Below are positions 9,665-17,514 of a stretch of 64,000 nucleotides of DNA, piece by piece. The DNA is from Rhodococcus sp. NBC_00297. Its GTDB lineage: Bacteria; Actinomycetota; Actinomycetes; Mycobacteriales; Mycobacteriaceae. The notes under the pieces are model-generated. The model ran no database searches, was not told the origin of the DNA, and saw nothing but the letters and a program-made list of their open reading frames with translations. The stretch spans positions 2,235,001 through 2,299,000 of the forward strand of contig NZ_CP108041.1 in assembly GCF_036173065.1 (NCBI RefSeq), read 5' to 3'. Numbering within the stretch: the first letter of the stretch is position 1; every line of letters starts with the position of its first letter. Made by a program: the position numbers and the translations under genes.

Positions 9665-10842
9665 CGGCCGGGCCCACCGGGGTAATCTGGCTCCCGCGTA
9701 CCGCGGCGGTGAACTCGGCCGCACTGCTCGCGGGTGCCGGCCCCGCTCCGCTGGCCGCCGCCGGCACGGCGTGGGCCGCGGTGGCCACGGCACTCGCCGC
9801 GGCCACTGCGACGGTCAGCGGTGTCGCGTCCGCACTGGCAGCCACGTGGGACGGGGATGCCGCCGACGCCGCCGGAGCGGGGATGACGGCGTTCGCGACG
9901 TGGGGCACGGGAGCGGCGCAGCACGCCGCGGCCGTGTCCGCTCGGGCCGCCGCCCAGTCCGCGACGGTGGTGACCGCGCTCGCCGTCATGCCGACACTGC
10001 CGGAGATCGCCGCGGTGAAGGCCGGACGCACCACCGCGTACGCCACCGGCGGCGCCCTCACCGGCGCGGCGCAGGCTGCCGATGCCGCCGACGCCGCGCT
10101 CGATCTCCGCGCCGCCCTGGTCATGGAGGCGTACGAAGCGGCGACGGCGCCGCTCGCGCTCGTCGACGGTCTGCAGATGCCCCCGCAGATCACCACGGCG
10201 GTCACCGCGGCCACCTCCACGGTCATCTCTGCTGTCCCCGGTCACGGGCCGGTGCCGGGCGAGGCCGGGACACCGCCGTCGGACGACAGCGGATCCGACC
10301 GGCAGAAGCATGGATTCTCGGACGGGGCGGCGCACCAGGGTCACCGGTCGCCCCTCACCACGGACAGCATCGGACACGATCCCGCCGTCACGAGGGCGGC
10401 GTCGCTGATCCAGCAGATGCCCGCGCAGGCCGGGTCGACGCTGTCCTCCGTTCTGTCGTCGGCACCGCAGGCCGGTGCGGCACCGACGATCAACCACGCT
10501 GTGCCGCAGCAGGTTCCGATGGTCGCCACCGGGTGGGGTGGCGGCGGCGGGCGAGGTGGCAGCGGACAGGGTGGCTCCGTGCACGCCGCCGGTGGCTCGT
10601 TCGCACGGACGCCGTCACCGTTCCTCGGTGCGGGCGTCGGATCGGACACGGCGGTGTCAGCGGGACAGGACGCGTCCGTGTCCGGCGCCGCGCACGCCCG
10701 GTCGCCGTTCGGCGCGGGACTTCCCATGGGTCACAGCAGGCTCGGCTCCGACGATGTCGTGCACGCCCGCAGGACACCTGCCGTCGTCGAGGAGGAGGCG
10801 GGAGTTCCGGTCGTGCCCGCCGTCATCGGGGCGCGGCGATGA
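9661..10842 (+). CDS. PPE family type VII secretion substrate
   Basis: A 393-residue protein. The first about 175 residues are an Ala-rich helical PPE domain: NSAALLAGAGPAPLAAAGTAW (about 18-38) matches the conserved N-S-x-x-L-x-A-G-x-G-x-x-P-L signature, and a WxG turn is present as Trp63-Asp-Gly65. The usual Pro-Pro near residue 10 is reduced to WLPR. The C-terminal half is Gly/Ser/His-rich, including GWGGGGGRGGSGQGGS, and of unknown role. The GTG start overlaps the PE stop, and its own stop overlaps the EspG start, so the three are one translational unit. Confidence 0.86.
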   Translation: MTAGPTGVIWLPRTAAVNSAALLAGAGPAPLAAAGTAWAAVATALAAATATVSGVASALAATWDGDAADAAGAGMTAFATWGTGAAQHAAAVSARAAAQSATVVTALAVMPTLPEIAAVKAGRTTAYATGGALTGAAQAADAADAALDLRAALVMEAYEAATAPLALVDGLQMPPQITTAVTAATSTVISAVPGHGPVPGEAGTPPSDDSGSDRQKHGFSDGAAHQGHRSPLTTDSIGHDPAVTRAASLIQQMPAQAGSTLSSVLSSAPQAGAAPTINHAVPQQVPMVATGWGGGGGRGGSGQGGSVHAAGGSFARTPSPFLGAGVGSDTAVSAGQDASVSGAAHARSPFGAGLPMGHSRLGSDDVVHARRTPAVVEEEAGVPVVPAVIGARR

Positions 10843-11669
10843 GCGCGGCGCCGGTGCTGGGCGGGGACGTCCCGCTCGAGGGTTCGCTCACGCTCGACAC
10901 GAACGAACTGACGTATCTCGTGGGGGCGATCGGAGGACGTTCTCTCCCTGCCGTTCTCGGATGGCACCCGGCCGGCGCGACCGTCGCCGATCGCGCGACC
11001 GTCCTCGCGAGTGCCGCCCGACGCCTCGCCGATCGTCTCCTGGTGTCAGCCGACGGCGGCCTGCACCGTGATCTGGCCGCGATGCTCCGTGCGGCGGCGG
11101 CGCCTCGCTGGAGTGTCGACGTCCGCATCGTCGGCCACTCCACCGGCATCGAGAACCGGCGAGGATGTCTGTGCGGCAACGACATCGACGATCCGGTGTG
11201 GATGACCGAGAGCGAGGGATCGGTGACGATCACGCGGGTCGACACCGACATGGCCGCCCTGATCGCGGCCTGGCTCGGCGACGCCGCAGGAGCGCCGATC
11301 GATCCGCTGACCGAGTACACCGACGTCCTCACGGCCGGTATCGAGGACGTCGTCCCGCACTGCACCCGCCACACCGAGATCGTCGGACTCCGACACGATC
11401 ACGGTGTCACCACCACGGTCGACCCGTCGATCGCGGTGTACGACAGCGACTCCGGCCGTGTCGTCGCGACCACGGTCCAGGATCCGACCGGACGATCGAG
11501 CACATCCGTGCGATCCGCGACACCGGTACGCACCGTCGGAGCACTCCGCTCGCTGATCACCTCGCTGGAACGGCGCTCGATACTCGACGACCACCTGGTC
11601 CGTGTGTCCGCTCAGCCCATCGGATCGTCGGGAGTGCGGCTGCCCTTCGTCTCGAACGGGGGCGTGTAG
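10839..11669 (+). CDS. EspG family ESX secretion-associated chaperone
   Basis: A 276-residue cytosolic protein. EspG binds the tip of the PPE subunit of PE-PPE dimers, keeps them soluble and targets them to the ESX apparatus. Family features are the N-terminal LTLDTNELTYLVGAIGGRSLP segment, a WSVDVRIVGH strand, a DPVWMTESEGSVTI block and the C-terminal SLITSLERRSILDD helix. ATG 10839 is chosen because it forms an ATGA overlap with the PPE stop. Its last 58 bases overlap the 3' end of the convergent phosphatase gene. Confidence 0.84.
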   Translation: MSAAPVLGGDVPLEGSLTLDTNELTYLVGAIGGRSLPAVLGWHPAGATVADRATVLASAARRLADRLLVSADGGLHRDLAAMLRAAAAPRWSVDVRIVGHSTGIENRRGCLCGNDIDDPVWMTESEGSVTITRVDTDMAALIAAWLGDAAGAPIDPLTEYTDVLTAGIEDVVPHCTRHTEIVGLRHDHGVTTTVDPSIAVYDSDSGRVVATTVQDPTGRSSTSVRSATPVRTVGALRSLITSLERRSILDDHLVRVSAQPIGSSGVRLPFVSNGGV

Positions 11670-12274
11670 TCGCCCCAGCGCACGCAGTCCCAGGCCGAGA
11701 CACCCTCGGCGGGCACCAGTTCGACGGTCCCCGTGTTGTCGAGATGGTTGTCGGCGGCGAAGTCGCGATCGATCCCGGACAGCACCGCGGCGACGAGCCG
11801 AATCGCAGCACCGTGACTCACCACGTGGACGGTGGCGGAATCGTCGCCGAGGTGGGTGGCGCGGAGCTCGTCCAGTACCGGCACGTAGCGGGCGAGCACG
11901 TCGGCGCCGGACTCGCCCCCGGGCAGGCGGGCATCGAGGTCACCGTCCAGCCAGGCGCGATACACCGCGGTGAAGCGGGCGTGGTCCTCCTCGGCGCTGC
12001 GGTCCTCGAGGTCGCCGACGAACGTCTCCTGCAGACCGTCGCGCACCGTCAGCGGCGTACCGGTCGCGTCGGCCAGGTACTGCGCGGTCTGACGTGCGCG
12101 GACGGCGATGGACGACACCACGGCGGCCGGCGTCTGCGTGACTGTCCGGGCGTACTCCTGCGCCTGTCGGTGTCCGAGCTCGGTCAGCTCCGCGCCGGGC
12201 GGCAGGGTGTCGAGACGACGAGCGACGTTCGAGTGGGTCTGACCGTGCCGCACCAGGACGAGTCGGCCGCTCAC
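11612..12274 (-). CDS. Histidine phosphatase (phosphoglycerate-mutase superfamily, Rv3837c-like)
   Basis: About 220 residues. The catalytic RHG box is at the N-terminus (LVLVRHGQTHSN), the second arginine region is SIAVRARQTAQYL, the acid is in LPGGESGADVLARY and the second histidine in VHVVSHGAAIRLV. It is a phosphomonoesterase of unknown substrate. The GTG at 12274 overlaps the pheA stop (GTGA), so it is coupled to pheA, as in M. tuberculosis Rv3837c-Rv3838c. The 3' end overlaps espG on the other strand by 58 bases. Confidence 0.9.
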   Translation of the reverse strand: MSGRLVLVRHGQTHSNVARRLDTLPPGAELTELGHRQAQEYARTVTQTPAAVVSSIAVRARQTAQYLADATGTPLTVRDGLQETFVGDLEDRSAEEDHARFTAVYRAWLDGDLDARLPGGESGADVLARYVPVLDELRATHLGDDSATVHVVSHGAAIRLVAAVLSGIDRDFAADNHLDNTGTVELVPAEGVSAWDCVRWGDYTPPFETKGSRTPDDPMG

Positions 12275-13188
12275 CGATCTCCCCGTCGCAACGCGTCCAA
12301 CCAGTCCCGGCCGCGGTCGTCGGTGGGGCGAGGACCGCCGGCGGCGACGTGCGCGCTGGGCCAGGAGCCGAGGAACCGCACGTCGGTGCGCGAGTGCAGG
12401 ACCCGCAGGGCGTCCGCCACCGCGACGTCGTCGATGTGGCCGACGCAGTCGATGTAGAAGCGGTAGGTGCCCAGATGGGTACGGAGAGGGCGAGACTCGA
12501 TGAACGTCAGATCGATGTCGCGCGTGCTGAACTCGGCCAGCGCGGACACCAACGTGCCGGGCCTGTTGGCGGGCGTGAGCACCACGGCAGTGCGATCCGC
12601 CCCCGTGGGCGCAGGCGGCGGGCACGGGCGCGTGACGTACACGAAGCGGGTCCGTGCGTTCTCCACGTCGGCCACGCCGTCGGCCAGTACGTCGAGTCCG
12701 TGCCGTCGGCCCGCCAGACCGGTGGACACCGCGGCGTCGGCGAGTCCGGCCGCGACGTCCTCGGCCGCACCGGCATTGGACGACGCGAACTCCACCTGAG
12801 CATCGGGCATGGTGGCGGCGATCCACTGCTGGACCTGGGCGGCGGCGTGGGGGTAGGCCCGGATCGTGCGGACGTCCGCCATGGCGGTGCCCGGACGAGC
12901 GACGATGGTGAAGGCCACGTCGAGTTCGGTCTCCGCGAGGATCTGCAGCCGGTCCCCGATCGCGAGCGCGTCGAGAGTGGGCGGGACCGAGCCCTGCACC
13001 GAGTTCTCGATGGGCACCACGGCGCCGTCGGCCGCACCGGAGCGCACCAGTTCGAGGGTGGCGGGCGGGCTCGACGCACTGACGCGCTCGACGGGAGCGC
13101 CGAACGCCCCGTCCGCCTCGAGCTTCCCCAGGGCCATCTCGGTGAACGTTCCCGAGGGTCCGAAGTAGGCGATGCGCACCCCGGTCAC
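12271..13188 (-). CDS. pheA: Prephenate dehydratase
   Basis: Monofunctional PheA converting prephenate to phenylpyruvate for phenylalanine synthesis; 305 residues. The catalytic domain starts RIAYFGPSGTFTEMAL, with the PIENSVQGSVPPTLD block and the essential T-R-F in NARTRFVYV. A C-terminal ACT domain follows, with NRPGTLVSAL and the ESRP motif (FIESRPLRTHLGTYRFYID), which mediates Phe feedback inhibition in this family. GTG 13188 or GTG 13179 may be the start. It lies 1 base from the stop of the upstream hypothetical gene, forming a three-gene operon with the phosphatase. Confidence 0.97.
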   Translation of the reverse strand: MTGVRIAYFGPSGTFTEMALGKLEADGAFGAPVERVSASSPPATLELVRSGAADGAVVPIENSVQGSVPPTLDALAIGDRLQILAETELDVAFTIVARPGTAMADVRTIRAYPHAAAQVQQWIAATMPDAQVEFASSNAGAAEDVAAGLADAAVSTGLAGRRHGLDVLADGVADVENARTRFVYVTRPCPPPAPTGADRTAVVLTPANRPGTLVSALAEFSTRDIDLTFIESRPLRTHLGTYRFYIDCVGHIDDVAVADALRVLHSRTDVRFLGSWPSAHVAAGGPRPTDDRGRDWLDALRRGDR

Positions 13189-13189
13189 G

Positions 13190-13885
13190 CTACGCGTCCC
13201 CCGCCGCGTCGCCGGTGATCTCGTCGATACGACGGCGAAGTTCGTGTGCGATGTTCCCGGCGTTCGGCACCAGGACACCGAGAAGGACCTCTCGGGTCGC
13301 GGCCGCGGCGTCGGGATGAAGGGCCACCAGCGCGGCCAGATCCGGGGAGCGGAGCGCGCTGCGGACGTCGTCGCCGCGCAGTGCGGCCACCGTTCCGGCG
13401 AGCACGGCGAGCACCGAGGACGTGTCGGTCGCGACGGCGAAGAACCCGTGTTCCGCGTGCGCGACGACCGCGAGGAAGTCGGCGACCCTATCCTCGGACC
13501 ACCCCGCGTCCAGGCCGGGATGCCGACCGGCCCGATCGACGAGCGCCGTCGTCTCCACGACGTCGCCGTCCGGACAGAGCACGACGACGGACGAGCACGG
13601 CGTGATCGCCACCGCGTCGCCCAGCTGCTCGGCGGTCGCCTCGACCACGTAGGCGCGCACCGAGGGCGGCTCGTCGGGCGGAGCCACGTCCAGTCGTACG
13701 AGGAACCGTTCGAGGGCGGCCGAGTCGTCCACCGCACTCAGCGGAACGCAGGCCGTTCCGACGAGTGGGTGCGGTTCGAGGGCCTCCGCCGTCGCCACGT
13801 CGTCGACGGTCGCGACGAGCAGGTCGGCGAACAGGGCCTCGGGATCTCGCCGGGGGCGCACGCCCAGGGTCAGCATCGTGGGCAC
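13190..13885 (-). CDS. Conserved-looking hypothetical protein upstream of pheA
   Basis: A 231-residue soluble protein, family not confidently recognised; a resemblance to actinobacterial DUF4192-type proteins is only an impression. It is rich in Ala, Val and Asp with alternating strand/helix character (VRAYVVEATAEQLGDAV, SSVVVLCPDGDVVETTALVD) and ends in a helical tail (LRRRIDEITGDAAGDA). No catalytic motif was seen. The two genes downstream are pheA and a phosphatase, separated by 1 base and a 4-base overlap, so it is co-transcribed with Phe synthesis. ATG 13885, or the ATG three codons later, could be the start. Confidence 0.6.
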   Translation of the reverse strand: MPTMLTLGVRPRRDPEALFADLLVATVDDVATAEALEPHPLVGTACVPLSAVDDSAALERFLVRLDVAPPDEPPSVRAYVVEATAEQLGDAVAITPCSSVVVLCPDGDVVETTALVDRAGRHPGLDAGWSEDRVADFLAVVAHAEHGFFAVATDTSSVLAVLAGTVAALRGDDVRSALRSPDLAALVALHPDAAAATREVLLGVLVPNAGNIAHELRRRIDEITGDAAGDA

Positions 13886-13930
13886 GCTCCGAGTCTAGTT
13901 CGACGTCTTGCGCACCGGCGCGAGGGCTGG

Positions 13931-13949
13931 TTAGCTAACCCTTACCTAA
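13931..13949. promoter_or_regulatory. IdeR/DtxR-type iron box
   Basis: The 19-mer ttagctaacccttacctaa matches the IdeR consensus TTAGGTTAGGCTAACCTAA at 14 of 19 positions, including both outer TTAG/CTAA ends. Within the overlapping stretch 13929-13940, ggttagctaacc is a perfect palindrome. It lies 24 bases before the DUF2470 start, where iron-loaded IdeR would block transcription. The homologous M. tuberculosis gene Rv3839 is, to my knowledge, iron and IdeR regulated. Confidence 0.72.
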
Positions 13950-13973
13950 TTACTTCCACCCGAGGGGGCCGTC

Positions 13974-14750
13974 ATGAACGGTGTCGTCACCACCACCGCG
14001 CCGTCCACCGCCGAGCGGGTGCGCAGCGTGTGTCTGCGTGCCGAGCACACCGTCCTGGCGGTGGAGGGTAGCGCACCCGTCGCCACGACCATGCACTTCC
14101 TGCGCTCGCCAGGCGAGATCGTCATGGTGGTGCCCGCGGACAGCACCGTGGGGGCCGTGTCCTTCCAGGCCGGCTCCGCGGGGATCCCCGCCGTGCTCGA
14201 ACTGACCGACCACACTCCCCTGGACCTGCGCGAACCCGTGCGCTCGCTGGTCTGGCTCAGCGGTGAGCTGCGCCGCGTCCCGGACACCGCCGAGCGCGCG
14301 GTCGCCGCGGCGGTCGCCTCCCAGTACCCGCACGCCGGACTGCTCGACATCGGACACAGCGGCATCCTGCTGCGTCTGCTGCTCGAGTCCGTCGTCGTGG
14401 CCGATGCAACGGGGGCGGAGCCGGTGCCGGTGCGCGACCTCTTGAACGCCGATCCCGATCCGTTCTGGGAGGTCGAGGGAGGCTGGCTGCAGCACCTCGA
14501 CAGCGACCACTCGGACATGGTCGAGCAGATCGCGCGGCGACTCCCACCGTCGTTGCGCATCGGTCGCGCCCGGCCGCTGAGCATCGACCGCTACGGCGTC
14601 GGGATCCGGGTGGAGGGGCAGGGCCAGGACCACGATGTGCGGGTGCCGTTCGCGAACCCCGTGTCCGACGTGACCGAGCTCGGTCGCGCGCTGCGCGTGC
14701 TCGCCGGATGCCCGTTCATGAACGGCCTGCGGGCGCGCGACCACCACTGA
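13974..14750 (+). CDS. DUF2470 domain protein, iron-regulated (Rv3839-like)
   Basis: A 258-residue protein. The N-terminal part has a split-barrel, flavin-reductase/HugZ-like look (TTMHFLRSPGEIVMVVPADS). The C-terminal about 85 residues are DUF2470 (LQHLDSDHSDMVEQIARR, then SIDRYGVGIRVEGQ and a VPFANPVSDVTELGRALRVL helix), the domain found at the end of haem-utilisation HugZ-type proteins. A role in haem or iron use is inferred from this domain and from the iron box at 13931-13949. ATG 13974 is preceded by a GAGGGGG ribosome site. It is divergent from the pheA operon. Confidence 0.82.
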   Translation: MNGVVTTTAPSTAERVRSVCLRAEHTVLAVEGSAPVATTMHFLRSPGEIVMVVPADSTVGAVSFQAGSAGIPAVLELTDHTPLDLREPVRSLVWLSGELRRVPDTAERAVAAAVASQYPHAGLLDIGHSGILLRLLLESVVVADATGAEPVPVRDLLNADPDPFWEVEGGWLQHLDSDHSDMVEQIARRLPPSLRIGRARPLSIDRYGVGIRVEGQGQDHDVRVPFANPVSDVTELGRALRVLAGCPFMNGLRARDHH

Positions 14751-14789
14751 CTACGACCCTCGAGACGGGTCACGGGCACAATCGACCGG

Positions 14790-15563
14790 GTGCATCCGGA
14801 GAAGACACCCACCACCGAGTCGCCACGGTCGATCCGGATCGAGATCGTCGTCGTCCTGCTGTTCACGTTCGGGCTCAGCGGACTGTCGAGCATTCTGTCG
14901 CTCGTCGAGAGCGCGCTCGAGCAGGGCGCCCTGTCGGACCAGACCGTGGCGATCAACGTGCCGCAGTCGACTCTCGGACCGATCGACTTCCTCCGTCAAC
15001 TGATCGGCGTCGTCCGGCTCTGCGCATGGGGGGCACTCGGTCTGTACCTGTTGTGGCGCAGCGGAATCGGGCCACGCGCCATCGGCTTCGCACGTCCCCG
15101 CCTGCGCCCGCACGTGCTGCACGGCGTGGGGCTCGCCGCGATCATCGGCATCCCGGGCCTGCTGTTCTACCTCGTCGCCGTCGCACTGGATCTCAACGTC
15201 ACGGTGCTGCCGAGCACGTTGAACGACGTGTGGTGGCGCCCGATCACGCTGACGCTCTCCGCGGTGGCCAACTCGGTCGCCGAGGAGGTCCTGGTGGTGG
15301 CGTGGCTGATCTCGCGGCTGCGCGCCCTCGGGTGGACCGACAACCGATCGCTGCTCGCGTCGGCCGTGTTGCGCGGGAGCTACCACCTCTACCAGGGCTT
15401 CGGGGCCGGCGTCGGCAACCTCGTCATGGGTCTGATCTTCGGCCGGTACTTCCAGCGCACCGGTCGACTGTGGCCCCTCGTGATCGCCCACGCCCTCATC
15501 GACATCGTGGCGTTCGTGGGGTTCGCCGCCCTGCGGGATCACGTTTCGTGGCTGCCGGGCTGA
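14790..15563 (+). CDS. CPBP family intramembrane protease
   Basis: A 257-residue membrane protein with about six helices (from IVVVLLFTFGLSGLSSIL onward). The Abi/CPBP motifs are AEEVLVVAW (Glu165-Glu166), YHLYQG (His199) and HALID (His234, Asp238). The usual EExxxR arginine is missing: the position is inside VLVVAW, so this belongs to a variant subgroup. Family members cleave CaaX-like or other membrane proteins; some actinobacterial ones have no known substrate. The GTG at 14790 is used; membrane segment 1 begins about 18 residues later. Confidence 0.83.
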   Translation: MHPEKTPTTESPRSIRIEIVVVLLFTFGLSGLSSILSLVESALEQGALSDQTVAINVPQSTLGPIDFLRQLIGVVRLCAWGALGLYLLWRSGIGPRAIGFARPRLRPHVLHGVGLAAIIGIPGLLFYLVAVALDLNVTVLPSTLNDVWWRPITLTLSAVANSVAEEVLVVAWLISRLRALGWTDNRSLLASAVLRGSYHLYQGFGAGVGNLVMGLIFGRYFQRTGRLWPLVIAHALIDIVAFVGFAALRDHVSWLPG

Positions 15564-15588
15564 CAGGTCGGCCGGTTAGAGTCGCCGG

Positions 15589-16875
15589 ATGAGCCAGCAA
15601 CCTCCGTACGACCCGCGGCGGCGACCGCCACCCCCTCGCCGTCCGGGTCCGGAGGAACCGCCGGTGGTGCGGCGACGGGCGGGCAGCCCTCCGGGGTGGG
15701 CCGACCAGACCCGTGTGCAGCGGGGTCCTCAGCAGCCACCACCCCGTCAGGATCCGCGGGCGTGGTCGGCGGTTCCCCCGGCGCGGGACGCGCCACGGCG
15801 TGACGATCGGTACCGGGACGACCGGCGACCGTACGACGACGGGCGTGGGCCGGCCGATCGAGGCCGCGCCCCTGCTCCCGCCCCGGTTCCGCCGCGCCAG
15901 GTGCCGCCCGAGCCGACGCGTCGACGCAGGCGGCCACGGTGGGGTCGCCGCACAGGCATCGCCCTGGTGGTGTTGCTCCTGCTCGTCGTCGGGGGCGCCG
16001 TCTGGGCGGACACGTCGCTGTCCCGAGTCGACGCGCTCGGGAACTACGAGGGTCGCCCGGGAGACACCCCGGGGACCAACTGGCTGCTCGTCGGATCGGA
16101 CAGTCGTACCGGACTCACTCCCGAGCAGGAGGCCGAACTCGCGACCGGTGGGGACATCGGTGCGGGCCGGACCGACACGATCCTGCTGATTCACGTGCCG
16201 GCGAGCGGCCCGACCACGATGGTCAGCCTCCCGCGCGACTGGTACGTGCCGATTCCCGGCAACGGCACCGACAAGCTCAACGCCTCGTTCTCCATCGGCG
16301 GCGCGCCGCTGCTGGTGCAGACCGTGGAGGGTGTGACGGGCCTGCGCATCGACCACTACGCCGAGGTGGGCTTCGGCGGGTTCGCCGACATGGTCGACGC
16401 GATCGGCGGGGTGGACATCTGCGTGCCCTACGACATCGTCGACCCCCTGGCAGGAATCGATCTGCGTGCGGGCTGCCAGGAGCTCTCGGGTCCGCAGGCG
16501 CTCGGCTTCGTCCGCAGCCGCGCGACGGCACTCGCCGACATCGATCGGATGAACAACCAACGACTTTTCCTGTCGTCGTTGCTCTCGAAGGCGACCAGCT
16601 CGACCACCTTCCTGAACCCGTTCCGGGCGGTGCCGCTGGTACGGGGGGTCGTGAAGTCGCTGCAGGTCGACGACGGCGACCACATCTGGAATCTGGCGTC
16701 CCTCGGCTGGGCGCTGCGCGGGGAGATGGTCACCACCACCATTCCCGTCTCCGGGTTCGAGGACGTCGACGGCTCGGGCAACGTCCTGCTGTCCGACCGC
16801 GAGCGGGCGTCCCGGTTCTTCGAGCTCCTGGCCACCGATCAGCAGCTGCCCCCCGACCTCGTCGGCGGCGGATGA
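15589..16875 (+). CDS. LCP (LytR-CpsA-Psr) family cell-wall glycopolymer ligase
   Basis: A 428-residue type II membrane protein. A cytoplasmic tail of about 120 residues, extremely rich in Pro and Arg, precedes the membrane helix IALVVLLLLVVGGAVWA. The LCP domain has the full series of phosphate-binding residues: LLVGSDSRTG, GRTDTILLIH, SLPRDWYVPIPG, KLNASFSIGG, VDAIGGVDICVPYDI, and GFVRSRATALADIDRMNNQR. In Mycobacteriales these enzymes attach arabinogalactan to peptidoglycan outside the membrane. The gene sits beside ferritin as Rv3840 sits beside bfrB in M. tuberculosis. Confidence 0.93.
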   Translation: MSQQPPYDPRRRPPPPRRPGPEEPPVVRRRAGSPPGWADQTRVQRGPQQPPPRQDPRAWSAVPPARDAPRRDDRYRDDRRPYDDGRGPADRGRAPAPAPVPPRQVPPEPTRRRRRPRWGRRTGIALVVLLLLVVGGAVWADTSLSRVDALGNYEGRPGDTPGTNWLLVGSDSRTGLTPEQEAELATGGDIGAGRTDTILLIHVPASGPTTMVSLPRDWYVPIPGNGTDKLNASFSIGGAPLLVQTVEGVTGLRIDHYAEVGFGGFADMVDAIGGVDICVPYDIVDPLAGIDLRAGCQELSGPQALGFVRSRATALADIDRMNNQRLFLSSLLSKATSSTTFLNPFRAVPLVRGVVKSLQVDDGDHIWNLASLGWALRGEMVTTTIPVSGFEDVDGSGNVLLSDRERASRFFELLATDQQLPPDLVGGG

Positions 16876-16917
16876 CGCGTCCCGACGGACACGCTCGACC
16901 CAGTACCGTGTGTCGTC

Positions 16918-17511
16918 ATGAGCCTCGACGACGTGTCCGCTGCCTCCGACGCCCGGGATTCCGGGGTGTTCCACGACAGGGAGTCCAGCGCGTTCCACCT
17001 TCTCCTCCGTGAACAGGTGCGACACGAGTTCACCGCCTCGCAGCAGTACATCGCGATCGCGGTCCACTTCGACGGGGCGGATCTGCCGCAGCTCGCCGCA
17101 CGGTTCTACGCCCAGGCCGACGAGGAACGCGGCCACGCCATGATGATGATCCAGTACCTGCTGGACAACGACCTCGAGGTCCGGGTGCCCGGGGTCGACG
17201 ACGTCGTGAACGCGTTCGGGTCGGTGCGCGAGCCGGTCGAGCTGGCGCTGCGGCAGGAGAAGAAGGTCACCGAGCAGATCACGACGCTGGCACGCACCGC
17301 CCGCGACACCGGCGACTACCTGGGCGAGCAGTTCATGCAGTGGTTCCTCGCCGAGCAGATCGAGGAGGTGGCGTCGATGACGACGCTGCTCACCATCGTC
17401 GACCGTGCCGGCGAGAACCTCTTCCACATCGAGGACTTCATCGCCCGCGAGATGACGAGCGAGTCCCGCGGCGGCGGCAACGCGCCGAGGGCCGCCGGGG
17501 GACTCGCCTGA
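16918..17511 (+). CDS. bfrB: Ferritin
   Basis: A 197-residue haem-free ferritin, the BfrB type of Mycobacteriales; stores iron as ferric mineral in a 24-subunit shell. Ferroxidase ligands are visible: Glu37 (EQVRHEFTASQQY), Glu70 and His73 (DEERGHAMMM), Glu114 (QEKKVTEQI) and Gln147 (AEQIEEVASM). A C-terminal tail beyond the fifth helix (about residues 165-197) is present as in mycobacterial BfrB. In M. tuberculosis bfrB is IdeR-activated, but no iron box is visible in the 42-base gap upstream here. Confidence 0.94.
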   Translation: MSLDDVSAASDARDSGVFHDRESSAFHLLLREQVRHEFTASQQYIAIAVHFDGADLPQLAARFYAQADEERGHAMMMIQYLLDNDLEVRVPGVDDVVNAFGSVREPVELALRQEKKVTEQITTLARTARDTGDYLGEQFMQWFLAEQIEEVASMTTLLTIVDRAGENLFHIEDFIAREMTSESRGGGNAPRAAGGLA

Positions 17512-17514
17512 TCG

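Noticed and set aside
16876..16917. IdeR box before ferritin, as in M. tuberculosis bfrB
   Set aside because: The 42-base gap has no TTAGG-like half site; a site inside the LCP gene was not found by eye.
15496..17427. A 643-residue minus-strand frame over the LCP and ferritin genes
   Set aside because: The plus-strand products have complete catalytic motifs; the minus-strand one has none.
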